Assembly: GCA_963589425.1 (NCBI GenBank)
Contig: CAVAKZ010000008.1
Location: forward strand, 1 to 64,000
DNA length: 64,000 nucleotides
Reading direction: 5' to 3'
Origin: CAKRJP01 sp963589425
GTDB lineage: Bacteria > Bacillota > Clostridia > Lachnospirales > Lachnospiraceae
Numbering within the stretch: the first letter of the stretch is position 1; the number at the start of each line of letters is the position of its first letter. The notes below the pieces were generated by a model. The model ran no database searches, was not told where the DNA came from, and worked only from the letters and a program-made list of their open reading frames with translations. Shown here in pieces: positions 49,489 to 58,276 of this stretch. The translations under genes were made by a program, and so were the position numbers.

Positions 49489-50862
49489 ATGACAACAGCA
49501 GAATTAGCAACAGCATTACCGGAAATCGTTACAGCCCAGGTACCGGGACCAAAGTCCAAAGAACTTCTTGATAGAAGAGACGCAGCAATTCCAAAGGCAC
49601 TTTGTGGAAAAACTTATCCAATCTGTATCAAGCAGGGTGCAGGAGCAATGTTTGAAGACCTTGACGGAAATAAAATTCTTGACTGGGTTGGAGGTGTTGG
49701 TGTACTGAACATTGGATATTCACACCCAGAAGTTATTGAGAAAGTAAAAGCCCAGACAGAAAAATATTTCCATACAATCTTTAATGTATATGTACATGAT
49801 GGATATGTAGCGTTGGCAGAAAAATTAAACCAGATCATGCCATGTAAGGGTGAAGTAAAGAAAACTTATTTTGCTAACTCCGGGGCAGAGTGTGATGAGA
49901 ATGCAATTAAAATTGCCAAGGCCTATACAAAGAGAAACGGAGTGATCTGCTTTACAGGTGCCTTCCACGGAAGAACCAACCTGACTATGGCACTTACAGC
50001 TAAGAAGGCATATGCTCAGGGAATGGGACCTTTCCCGGCAGGAATCTACCGTGCACCTTATCCATATTTATATAGAGCACCAAAGGGATATACAGAGGAG
50101 GAAGCAATTCAGTACTATATCGGTGAATTAAACCGTGTATTTGATGAGGGAGCTCCTGCAAATGAAATCGCTTGTATTATCGTAGAGCCAGTAGAAGGTG
50201 AAGGCGGATTTATCCCAGCTCCAATCGAGTGGGTAAAGGCAGTTAGAAAGATCTGTGATGAGAAGGGAATCCTCTTAATTGCAGATGAAGTTCAGTGTGG
50301 TAACTGCAGATCTGGTAGATATTATGCATCTGAGTACTGGGCAGAGGCTGGTGCAGCACCGGATATTATTGCAACTGCAAAATCTCTCGGAGCAGGTCTT
50401 CCGATTTCTGCCATCACTGCAAGAGCAGAGATTATGGATGCAGCTCCTGCAGGAACTATCGGTGGTACCTACTGTGGAAATCCGGTTTCTTGTGCAGCTG
50501 CCTTAGCTGTTGCAGATATTATGCAGAGAGATGATTATGCAGGCAAGGCCAGACACATCGGAGAAGTTGTAATCACACGTTTCAAAGAACTTCAGGAGAA
50601 ATATCCGGTTATCGGAGATGTAAGAGGTCTTGGAGCTATGATCGGTGTAGAGCTTGTAAAAGATAGAGAGACCAAAGAACCTGCTACAGAGATTGCAGCA
50701 AAATTTGTGCAAATCGCAATGCAAAAGGGACTTCTTCTTGAGAACTGTGGAAGTGCCGGAAATACCATCCGTTTCCTTGCTCCGCTGACTATGACAGATG
50801 AGCAGATGGAAAAAGGATTGGAAATCTATGAAGAGGCACTGAAAGAAGCAATGGAAGCCTAG
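49489..50862 (+). CDS. Class III aminotransferase, GABA-type
   Basis: This 457-aa PLP enzyme has the class III features: GGVGVLNIGYSHPEV, NSGAECDENAIKIA (phosphate cup), GAFHGRTNLTMAL, VEPVEGEGGF, LLIADEVQCGN and TAKSLGAGLPISA with the PLP-binding Lys. The neighbours, a permease and a 4-hydroxybutyrate dehydrogenase, indicate 4-aminobutyrate:2-oxoglutarate aminotransferase (GabT-like), yielding succinate semialdehyde. ATG 49489 follows AAAAGGAGGATC; an upstream start at 49459 lacks a ribosome site. Related substrates such as beta-alanine or 5-aminovalerate are alternatives. Confidence 0.85.
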   Translation: MTTAELATALPEIVTAQVPGPKSKELLDRRDAAIPKALCGKTYPICIKQGAGAMFEDLDGNKILDWVGGVGVLNIGYSHPEVIEKVKAQTEKYFHTIFNVYVHDGYVALAEKLNQIMPCKGEVKKTYFANSGAECDENAIKIAKAYTKRNGVICFTGAFHGRTNLTMALTAKKAYAQGMGPFPAGIYRAPYPYLYRAPKGYTEEEAIQYYIGELNRVFDEGAPANEIACIIVEPVEGEGGFIPAPIEWVKAVRKICDEKGILLIADEVQCGNCRSGRYYASEYWAEAGAAPDIIATAKSLGAGLPISAITARAEIMDAAPAGTIGGTYCGNPVSCAAALAVADIMQRDDYAGKARHIGEVVITRFKELQEKYPVIGDVRGLGAMIGVELVKDRETKEPATEIAAKFVQIAMQKGLLLENCGSAGNTIRFLAPLTMTDEQMEKGLEIYEEALKEAMEA

Positions 50863-50887
50863 GCATAGCAAGAAGGAGGGCGTGCGT

Positions 50888-52978
50888 ATGGAGCAAAATT
50901 CGAAATTTGACAAAGTAATGGGATCCTGGGATATTCTTGTAATCGCCTTTGGCGCCATGATCGGTTGGGGCTGGGTAATTAACTCAGGAGACTGGATCAC
51001 TACTGCCGGCTTTGCCGGCAGCATGCTGGCCATGTTGATTGGTGGAGTAATGGTATTCTTTGTAGGACTTACCTATGCGGAACTTACATCAGCTATGCCC
51101 CAGTGTGGTGGAGAGCATATATTCAGTTATAGGGCCATGGGACCTACAGGATCTTTTGTATGTACCTGGATGATTATTCTTGGTTATGTGGCAACTGCAG
51201 CCTTTGAGGCAACTGCCTTGCCTACAGTTATAACTTATCTCTTTCCAAACTTTAATCAGGTTTACCTCTATTCTATTGCAGGAAGAGATATTTATCTTAC
51301 CACTATTTTACTTGGTGTAGGGGTATCCATTCTGATTACCTATGTAAATATGAAAGGTGCCAAAACCGCTGCAACTCTTCAGACTGTCCTTACAGCCATC
51401 ATTGCTATTGCAGGAATCCTTCTGGTTGTTGGATCTGCAATCAATGGCGATAGTTCGAATATCACCGGCCAGATGTGGGAGCACGGTGCAGGAACTACTG
51501 TTGGAAGCGTCTTTAAAGTTGCTTGTATGACCCCGTTCCTTTTTATCGGATTTGACGTTATTCCCCAGGCAGCTGAGGAAATTAATGTTCCTTATAAGAA
51601 GATTGGAAAGATCATGCTTCTTTCTATTTTCCTTGCAGTTGCATGGTATCTCTTGATTGTATTTGCCGTATGCTACGTTATGCCACAGAGTGCTATTGCT
51701 CAGGAGATGGCTTCTCAGAACGGTTTGGTTTCAGCAAAAGCCATTGAAGTAGCCTTTAATTCGCCTATGATGGGAAAGGTCCTGATCATCGGTGGATTGT
51801 GCGGAATCATTACTTCTTGGAACTCCTTCTTATTAGGAGGAAGCCGGGCCCTTTATTCTATGGGAGAGTCTTTGATGATCCCGGAAGTCTTCGGAAAGCT
51901 TGGAAAAAATAAAACACCGGAAGCTGCTATTATCCTCTGCGGAGTTGCCTGTGTTGCAGCACCTTTCTTCGGAAGAGGGGTTCTGGTATGGCTTGTAGAT
52001 GCAGCCTCCTTTGGATGTGTTGTTGCCTATATGTTTGTAGCAATTTCCTTTTGTATCTTGAGAAAAAAGAGACCGGACATGGATAGACCCTACAAGGTTA
52101 AAAACGGAACCTTTGTTGGTGTCATGGCAGTAGCCATGGCTGGATTTATGGCTCTTTTATACATCATTCCTGCATCCTTCTCTGCTGCTTTAGTATGGCA
52201 GGAGTGGATCGTAGTAGGAATCTGGTTGGGCCTGGGAGCATTTTTCTATGCTTATTCTAAGAAAAAATATGGTGCAGAATTTGGTCGGGATATCTTTATC
52301 GTAGACGAGACAAAGGCTTCTGAGGAAGAAGCAGTAGCCCTTCCAGATGCAAAATATCCGGATAGACACTTTGTGGTCACTGTAGGTTGTGAATACGGTA
52401 GTGGCGGACCGGAGATTGCCAAGATGATCGCAGATTATTTTGGAATTGAATATTATGACAGAGACTTAGTAGACAAGGTAGTTCGGGAGATTGGAGTAGA
52501 TAAGGACCTGGTAGAGGAGGCAGATAAAAAAATGGGTGTCAGATATGCCTTTGATACCTCTTATGGTGTTCGCTATGCAAATCTATCTAACCGGGTTATT
52601 GATGCACAGTTCCAGACCATCAGAGACTTTGCCAAGAATTCCTGTGTTATTGTTGGACGAAGCAGTGATTACATCTTGAAAGGAACCCAGGATGTTGTAA
52701 ACGTATTTGTTTACGCGCCGAAAAAAGATGAGATTGCAGCTGTAATGAAGAGAAAGGGTGTGGGCCAGAAAGAGGCCGAGGAAATTTGGGAGCATAAGGA
52801 AAAATCCCAGCATGCAAGGCATGAGTATATTACCGGCAAAAAACGTGGCGACAGACATACCCGTGACATCTTAGTAAACAGTAGTCTCCTGGGATGGGAA
52901 GACACCGCTAAGTTTATAGAAGAAATCATTGAGCGCCGTTTTGGACTTGTGGATGAAAATGTAGAGAAGGGAGCTTAA
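50888..52978 (+). CDS. APC amino-acid permease fused to a cytidylate-kinase-like domain
   Basis: In this 696-aa fusion, residues 1 to about 465 are a 12-segment APC-superfamily permease (AFGAMIGWGWVINSG first segment, FIGFDVIPQAAEEI). After a short acidic linker, residues about 492-690 form a P-loop domain of the Cytidylate_kin2 type: Walker A-like GCEYGSGGPEIA (500-511), YYDRDLV, CVIVGRSSDYIL, YITGKKRGD and VNSSLLGWE. The kinase-like half is usually a separate protein. ATG 50888 lies eight bases after AAGGAGG. It is between the aminotransferase and the dehydrogenase, so GABA or a related amino acid is the probable substrate. The kinase-like domain may gate transport by nucleotide sensing; this is inference. 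Confidence 0.86.
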   Translation: MEQNSKFDKVMGSWDILVIAFGAMIGWGWVINSGDWITTAGFAGSMLAMLIGGVMVFFVGLTYAELTSAMPQCGGEHIFSYRAMGPTGSFVCTWMIILGYVATAAFEATALPTVITYLFPNFNQVYLYSIAGRDIYLTTILLGVGVSILITYVNMKGAKTAATLQTVLTAIIAIAGILLVVGSAINGDSSNITGQMWEHGAGTTVGSVFKVACMTPFLFIGFDVIPQAAEEINVPYKKIGKIMLLSIFLAVAWYLLIVFAVCYVMPQSAIAQEMASQNGLVSAKAIEVAFNSPMMGKVLIIGGLCGIITSWNSFLLGGSRALYSMGESLMIPEVFGKLGKNKTPEAAIILCGVACVAAPFFGRGVLVWLVDAASFGCVVAYMFVAISFCILRKKRPDMDRPYKVKNGTFVGVMAVAMAGFMALLYIIPASFSAALVWQEWIVVGIWLGLGAFFYAYSKKKYGAEFGRDIFIVDETKASEEEAVALPDAKYPDRHFVVTVGCEYGSGGPEIAKMIADYFGIEYYDRDLVDKVVREIGVDKDLVEEADKKMGVRYAFDTSYGVRYANLSNRVIDAQFQTIRDFAKNSCVIVGRSSDYILKGTQDVVNVFVYAPKKDEIAAVMKRKGVGQKEAEEIWEHKEKSQHARHEYITGKKRGDRHTRDILVNSSLLGWEDTAKFIEEIIERRFGLVDENVEKGA

Positions 52979-52984
52979 GTGCAG

Positions 52985-54106
52985 ATGAAGGCATTTGCAA
53001 TTAAAACAGAAATCGAAGAATATAATACATTTGAAGAATATGCAGCCCAGGCAGAACTTGGTCCTAAGGACCTGGTTCTGTGTGGAAAGCATACTTATGA
53101 TCAATATGTAGCACCTCTGTCTCTTGAGGTGCAGACACTTTTTCGTGAAAAATACGGAAAAGGAGAGCCTACCGATGAGATGGTAAATGGAATCCTAGAT
53201 GCCTTAAGAGAAAAAGAATTTGACCGTATCATTGCTATTGGTGGCGGTACTGTGGTGGATATTGCAAAGGTTGTGGCAGTAGCTGGAAAAGATGATCAGG
53301 TAGACGATCTTTACGACCATGTGGCAGACCTTAAAAAGGCACATCCCCTGGTGATCATTCCTACGACTTGCGGAACCGGAAGTGAGGTTACCAATATTTC
53401 AGTAATTAACCGCATCAGCAAGGGAGTAAAGATGGGACTTGCTTCTGATGCTATGTTGGCAGACAAAGCCATTATGATTACGAATATGTTAGAGTCTCTT
53501 CCTTACAAGGTATTTGCAACTTCTTCTATTGATGCAATGGTTCATGCCGTAGAGTCTTTCTTAAGTCCTAACGGATGTAGCATTTCCAGAATTTTTTCTG
53601 GAGAAGCTTTAAAGCTAATCATAAAGAGTTGGAAAGTGGCAGTGGAAGCTGGAGGAGAAGATGCATGGAAGACTTATGCTGCTGACTTTTTAAAGGCTTC
53701 CAACTGGGCAGGAATTGGATTTGGTTATGCAGGATGTGCCGCAGTACATGCCTGCGCATACCCACTAGGATCTGTTTATCACATTCCCCACGGACAGTCT
53801 AATCAGCTAATGTTTAAAGATGTAATGGAAAAATACAAGGAACTTCAGCCGGAGGGACGCATAAATGATCTGGAAGAATTAATTGGAGACAGTCTTGGAG
53901 CAGAAGCTAAGGATGCCCTTCCTGCTTTATATGAGCTGATGGATCAGGTATTAAAGAAAGAACCCCTTAGAAACTTTGGAGTAAGAGAAAGTGACCTGCC
54001 TGTATTTGCAGGGGATGTAATAAAGACTCAGCAGAGATTGCTGAAAAATAATTATATTCCATTGACAGAAGAACAGGTATTAGCAATTTACAAAGCGGCC
54101 TATTAA
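52985..54106 (+). CDS. 4-hydroxybutyrate dehydrogenase (iron-containing ADH family)
   Basis: This 373-aa group III iron-ADH has IIAIGGGTVVDIAKV (NAD-binding), PTTCGTGSEVTNISVI, the metal-binding segment SSIDAMVHAVESFLSPNG and HIPHGQSN. These segments, and the length, match the Clostridium kluyveri 4-hydroxybutyrate dehydrogenase. It reduces succinate semialdehyde to 4-hydroxybutyrate with NADH. GTG 52979 is an alternative start. With the aminotransferase it turns GABA into 4-hydroxybutyrate; the CoA-transferase and dehydratase needed to reach butyrate are not in the window. Confidence 0.93.
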   Translation: MKAFAIKTEIEEYNTFEEYAAQAELGPKDLVLCGKHTYDQYVAPLSLEVQTLFREKYGKGEPTDEMVNGILDALREKEFDRIIAIGGGTVVDIAKVVAVAGKDDQVDDLYDHVADLKKAHPLVIIPTTCGTGSEVTNISVINRISKGVKMGLASDAMLADKAIMITNMLESLPYKVFATSSIDAMVHAVESFLSPNGCSISRIFSGEALKLIIKSWKVAVEAGGEDAWKTYAADFLKASNWAGIGFGYAGCAAVHACAYPLGSVYHIPHGQSNQLMFKDVMEKYKELQPEGRINDLEELIGDSLGAEAKDALPALYELMDQVLKKEPLRNFGVRESDLPVFAGDVIKTQQRLLKNNYIPLTEEQVLAIYKAAY

Positions 54107-54120
54107 AAATATAAAAGTAA

Positions 54121-54172
54121 AGGCTTATCTGGAGAATTCAAAAATCTTGAATCCTCTGGATAAGCCTTTTTT
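54121..54172 (+). terminator. Intrinsic terminator of the GABA operon
   Basis: AGGCTTATC (54121-54129) pairs with GATAAGCCT (54159-54167), with inner GAATTCAA/TTGAATCC pairing, followed by TTTTTG. Confidence 0.88.
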
Positions 54173-54210
54173 GCAGTTAAAGGAATAAAAATAGTGTTGA
54201 AAGTAGGAGC

Positions 54211-55551
54211 TTATGCGGAATTTTTTTCGTATTTCTGGAATCGTAATTTCAGGATACTCCAGAAGCAATTAGCAAGAACCCAACCGATTCCTGTTGCAAG
54301 CGCCACAGCACGAAGTCCCCAAATTGGGAATAAAAGCCATGAAAGAATAACGCGGATCAGAATGTGGCCGGTAGCTCCAAGAAATGGCACCAGTACTTTT
54401 CCGGTGCCGTTATAAAAACCAGTAAAAGTATTTCCGGTATAGCAAAAAATGTAGAAAACTGCTACCAGTTTTAAATAGCGAACTCCTTCTGTGAAAGAAA
54501 GTCCGTCTTGATGTCCTAACATCAAAGATACCGTTTCAGGGGCGAAGACAAATAAGATGACTGCCACGAAAATGCCAGCACCGGCCAGCCATCTGAGACT
54601 TAAGCGAAATGTTTTCTGGACCCGCCAGTCGTTATTTGCCCCATAATTTTGTGCTGTTAAAATAGAAGTAGAAACAGACCCGCTGCTTCCGATGGAATTT
54701 GCAAATCCCTCAATGCGAGTAGCTGCGGTATAAGCAGCAATTACATCAGTGCCGCCAGTATTTACCGTCCCCTGAACCAATAACTTTCCAAGATAGAGGC
54801 TGCTTTGATGAAGACTGGTAATGAGACCGGTTTTTAGAGATTTTAGGACATCTAGATAGGTGCTGGAACAATCCTTTAAGTGTAAGACCATTTCTCTGTG
54901 GGTTTTCCACAGATAGCCATAGCATAGGAGGGCTGAAATCACTTGGGTAACAGCAGTAGCAATGGCTGCTCCCTGGATTCCCTTCTGGTATTTTGCAACT
55001 AAAATGATATCCAATAGGAGGTTTGCTACGACGGAGGTCATTAAAACAAAAAGAGATGCTTTCGTATCTCCGGATGCCCTAAGAAGGGATGCAAATAAGT
55101 TGTAGAGAAACACTGCTGGTAAACTTATAAAAATCCAGAATAGGTATGAAGCTACATAATCATGCAAGTCTTTAGGAGTCTGCAATAAAAGTAACAGAGG
55201 TTTCATACACAAAATTCCAAGGATCATAAGAAGGAGGGTGCAGCCAGCACCGGCTAGCAAGGCGCTAAAATGTTGCTTTCGCAATTCTTGCATATTTTTC
55301 TTTCCATAGGCCTGGGCAAACAGTATGGAAAATCCATTGCAGCAGCCTACTAGTGCAAAGAGAAACAGGTTCATAGCTGTGCCGGCAATTCCGATGGCTG
55401 CAAATTCCTCTTTTCCAGCAAAACGTCCCACCACAAAAGCATCGATGGTGTTATAAAATTCCTGCAGAATATTTCCTGCAATAAGAGGCGTTGCAAGACT
55501 TACTAAGTAAGCCGAGATACTGCCTTGGGTGAAATCTTTATTAGCCGACAT
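54211..55551 (-). CDS. MATE-family efflux transporter
   Basis: This 446-aa protein with 12 membrane segments is a MATE transporter: LATPLIAGNILQEFYNTIDAFVVGRF near the start, LLLDIILVAKYQKGIQGAAIATAVTQ and LTAQNYGANNDW in the second half. Such proteins expel drugs, peptides or metabolites by Na+ or H+ antiport. ATG 55551 overlaps the end of the RraA-like gene by 11 bases, so it is the last gene of this minus-strand unit and may export its product. Confidence 0.88.
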   Translation of the reverse strand: MSANKDFTQGSISAYLVSLATPLIAGNILQEFYNTIDAFVVGRFAGKEEFAAIGIAGTAMNLFLFALVGCCNGFSILFAQAYGKKNMQELRKQHFSALLAGAGCTLLLMILGILCMKPLLLLLQTPKDLHDYVASYLFWIFISLPAVFLYNLFASLLRASGDTKASLFVLMTSVVANLLLDIILVAKYQKGIQGAAIATAVTQVISALLCYGYLWKTHREMVLHLKDCSSTYLDVLKSLKTGLITSLHQSSLYLGKLLVQGTVNTGGTDVIAAYTAATRIEGFANSIGSSGSVSTSILTAQNYGANNDWRVQKTFRLSLRWLAGAGIFVAVILFVFAPETVSLMLGHQDGLSFTEGVRYLKLVAVFYIFCYTGNTFTGFYNGTGKVLVPFLGATGHILIRVILSWLLFPIWGLRAVALATGIGWVLANCFWSILKLRFQKYEKNSA

Positions 55552-56197
55552 TTTTCTCTTTGGCTTCGATGATTTTGTCAAATCCGTAAATTTCTAAAGA
55601 AGTTTTTCCGGCTTTTAGCTGTTCAACGATTTCCTGCTCGTGATCAAATTTAGCAAGAGCCTTTTCAAATACCACATCCTCGTATTCCTGGGGGATTACT
55701 ACTACTCCGTCACAATCTCCGAATACAATATCTCCTGGATTTACCTGAATACCTCCGCAGTGTACAGGAACATTTAATTTGGCAAGGCTTTCCTTTACAG
55801 TTCCGGATGGATTAAAGGCTCTTACAAATACAGGGAAGCCTAATTCCTTGATATCCTCTGCATCACGGCAGCTTCCGTCGATAACGACTCCTGCCAGTCC
55901 ATATTCCTTGCAGGCAGTTGCCATAATATCACCGAAATGTCCGGCATTGGAATAACCGTGTACATCAAGAATCAGAACATCCCCTGGTTTTGCGGCATAA
56001 ATTGCCTGATGAAGGGCTAGATTATCTCCCGGATAACACTGGGCGGTAAAGGCCCGTCCGATCATTTTCATTGTGGAGCCCACCGGTTTGATGGCAGTGT
56101 CCATGACTCCCTGATTGGGAGCTTGGTTGTTATTATCTGCAATGTTACCAGTTGGCAATTTAATTAATTCCTTTTTTAAATCCTCTGTAAGATTCAT
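55541..56197 (-). CDS. RraA-like aldolase/decarboxylase family protein, copy 1
   Basis: This 218-aa protein belongs to the RraA/HMG-aldolase family: VLILDVHGYSNAGHFGD, the GSCRDAEDIKEL motif with the Arg-Asp pair that binds substrate and metal, and FGDCDGVVVIPQEYEDVV. The family includes 4-hydroxy-4-methyl-2-oxoglutarate aldolase and regulators of RNase E. No RNase E relation is expected in this organism type. It is downstream of a transporter and a second paralogue. The substrate is unknown. Confidence 0.85.
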   Translation of the reverse strand: MNLTEDLKKELIKLPTGNIADNNNQAPNQGVMDTAIKPVGSTMKMIGRAFTAQCYPGDNLALHQAIYAAKPGDVLILDVHGYSNAGHFGDIMATACKEYGLAGVVIDGSCRDAEDIKELGFPVFVRAFNPSGTVKESLAKLNVPVHCGGIQVNPGDIVFGDCDGVVVIPQEYEDVVFEKALAKFDHEQEIVEQLKAGKTSLEIYGFDKIIEAKEKNVG

Positions 56198-56232
56198 GGT
56201 TGTCTACCTTTCTGATTTTCACTTTTTTATTT

Positions 56233-57429
56233 TTACTTATCTGAAGACATTGTTATTAATTCGTAATTTTCATCAATGATTCCATCCTTTTTATCCTTCC
56301 ATAGCCTGTAAGGAACGCTGATAATCAACGGAACCAACATAACAGGACCAACGATTAAGGTGAAGGTACCATATCCGTATTTGATAATGTTAAGAAGTCC
56401 AAAGCTTGAACCAAAAGTACAAATTAAAATAAAGATAATAGCAATTACAAACTTTCTTGTAAATGAAGTACTGCTGGTCCATTTTTTCTCAATGATCGGC
56501 TCAAAACGGTTGCATACGGTAAAGATAAAAGCAACAGAGCTAGAAAGCATAGCTGCAATGGCAAATACTACATATAAAATCTTAGAGATCCATCCGGAAC
56601 TAGAAAGATTGTTGATTGCCCAAAGGGTAGGGATCTCTTCTGTCATAATATCTGGCATACCAGCTGCGAAGATATAGGTGAAGATCATGGTAGAACCTGC
56701 ACATAATACAGCAGTTACTATGGATTCCACCAATACGTCTTTTCTAGTCTCAATAATTCCCTTTGATGCAGGTACGCAGGCCTCATAACCGTTCATAAAG
56801 AATACAACGATCATCAGCATAGAAAACCATGCTTGGATTCCGGAAAAACCATAGGTAGTGTAGGAAATGTGCTGATTTAAATAGTCATTTGCTAAAGGGA
56901 TAGCATTTCCAAAACATACCACTGCCACATAACCGCAGATTACAAGGATGGCAAGACCAAGAATGGTTCCAACTTTTCGGAGTACATCGGCACCCCAAAG
57001 GGCGAAAAGTAAAACCAATAAGCAGAAACCGATGGTGCCTACCATTTTAGGTAATCCAAAAATCTGGTTCAAAAGAACTGCTGTTGTAGAAATCTGTGCG
57101 GAAAGGGCAATTAAAACTACTACAATCACTTGAAGTTCCTTAAAGGTTCCGAAAAACAGTTGCAGTCCCTTAGGACGATAAATGGTATTGTAGGCGTCCC
57201 TGTAGGAATCTGGTTTATAAATTCGGTTGATTTCAAAAAGTAACAAATTGAAAATAAAACATAAGATTCCTGCAACAAGGGGTCCAAGGAAAACTCCAAT
57301 GGAACCTTTGTTATTAAAATAAGAAACTGTCTGTGTTCCGGAAGCGAATCCCGGGCCTACATAGGCGCTGTACATAATTGCAGAAAGTGAAAATATTGCT
57401 GAAAATTTTTTTCCTAATTTTTCCCCCAT
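56233..57429 (-). CDS. YkvI-like membrane transporter
   Basis: This 398-aa protein with about 10-11 membrane segments starts with YSAYVGPGFASGTQTVSYF, which resembles the first, broken helix of the LeuT-fold YkvI family. The family is uncharacterised. It sits between two RraA-like genes, with the RraA copies 36 and 12 bases away, so it probably takes up the substrate of these enzymes. AGGAG-type site and the ATG follow the copy-2 stop. Confidence 0.8.
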   Translation of the reverse strand: MGEKLGKKFSAIFSLSAIMYSAYVGPGFASGTQTVSYFNNKGSIGVFLGPLVAGILCFIFNLLLFEINRIYKPDSYRDAYNTIYRPKGLQLFFGTFKELQVIVVVLIALSAQISTTAVLLNQIFGLPKMVGTIGFCLLVLLFALWGADVLRKVGTILGLAILVICGYVAVVCFGNAIPLANDYLNQHISYTTYGFSGIQAWFSMLMIVVFFMNGYEACVPASKGIIETRKDVLVESIVTAVLCAGSTMIFTYIFAAGMPDIMTEEIPTLWAINNLSSSGWISKILYVVFAIAAMLSSSVAFIFTVCNRFEPIIEKKWTSSTSFTRKFVIAIIFILICTFGSSFGLLNIIKYGYGTFTLIVGPVMLVPLIISVPYRLWKDKKDGIIDENYELITMSSDK

Positions 57430-57440
57430 AATCCTTCTCC

Positions 57441-58097
57441 TTAAGCTTCCTTTGACTGAAGACTGTGATAGCCAAGTTTTTCTCTTGCGGCCTTTAAGGT
57501 GCTGCCAGATTTTACCTCGGCAATAATTTTCTGTTCAACTTCCTCAATATGCTGTGCAACTGCCAAAACTTCCTCTGCTTTTTCCTGTGGAATTACAAGG
57601 GCACCGGAATCATCCCCGAGAATAATGTCTCCAGGGCGAACCTGAACACCTGAAATAGCAACTGGAATATTTACTGCGTCAACTGTGACACGCTCTTTTC
57701 CGGTAACCATATACTTGCCCTTTGTATAGATTCCATAGTTTAATTCCTTAATTCCATTGACATCGCGGCAAACCCCATCAATGAGAGTTCCCTCAATTCC
57801 CTTGGTCTTTGCAGTATAAGTCATAATGTCGCCCCATACGGTGCAGTAGGTTCTTCCACCGTTGTCAATGACAACAACCTGGCCAGGTTTAACATCATCG
57901 ATGAAATCCCCTACATTTCCCTTGCCCATGCCACAAGGAATATAATGAACAGTAAAAGCGTCTCCGCAGATTTTGTTGCCTTCTACTACTGCCTGGATTC
58001 CTAATAATCCGCAAGGAATCCCCAGCTTATCCATAGCATCTGAGATGCTGGCAGTATCCATTTTTTTCAATGCCTGTATTAAATCTTTTCTTTCCAT
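57441..58097 (-). CDS. RraA-like aldolase/decarboxylase family protein, copy 2
   Basis: This 218-aa protein is of the same family and length as copy 1 but clearly diverged. It has QVVVIDNGGRTYCTVWGD, the GVCRDVNGIKEL motif with Arg-Asp, and LGDDSGALVIPQEKAEEVL. As the first gene of the minus-strand unit it faces the LysR gene across a 179-base divergent region. Two different paralogues in one operon suggest a heteromer or two consecutive steps. Confidence 0.85.
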   Translation of the reverse strand: MERKDLIQALKKMDTASISDAMDKLGIPCGLLGIQAVVEGNKICGDAFTVHYIPCGMGKGNVGDFIDDVKPGQVVVIDNGGRTYCTVWGDIMTYTAKTKGIEGTLIDGVCRDVNGIKELNYGIYTKGKYMVTGKERVTVDAVNIPVAISGVQVRPGDIILGDDSGALVIPQEKAEEVLAVAQHIEEVEQKIIAEVKSGSTLKAAREKLGYHSLQSKEA

Positions 58098-58206
58098 GAT
58101 AAATATCCTTTCTTTGGTTTCAAGTTATGTTTTTGGTTTTTCAGTACTGAATTGTTAAAATAACTTTTTGCTGTGACAACAATATAACATTTTGCAACAT
58201 TCCTTG

Positions 58207-58260
58207 TAAAACGAATATATTTGATATAAAATATCTATAAAACTGATATTATAAAACGAA
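58207..58260. promoter_or_regulatory. Divergent regulatory region: inverted and direct repeats
   Basis: GATATAAAATATC (58223-58235) is a perfect inverted repeat. TAAAACGAA occurs at 58207-58215 and again at 58252-58260, 45 bases apart. Between the minus-strand operon and a LysR gene these are likely LysR binding sites. The rest of 58098-58276 is AT-rich with no other feature. Confidence 0.5.
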
Positions 58261-58276
58261 GGGAGCTTGCAAGTCA

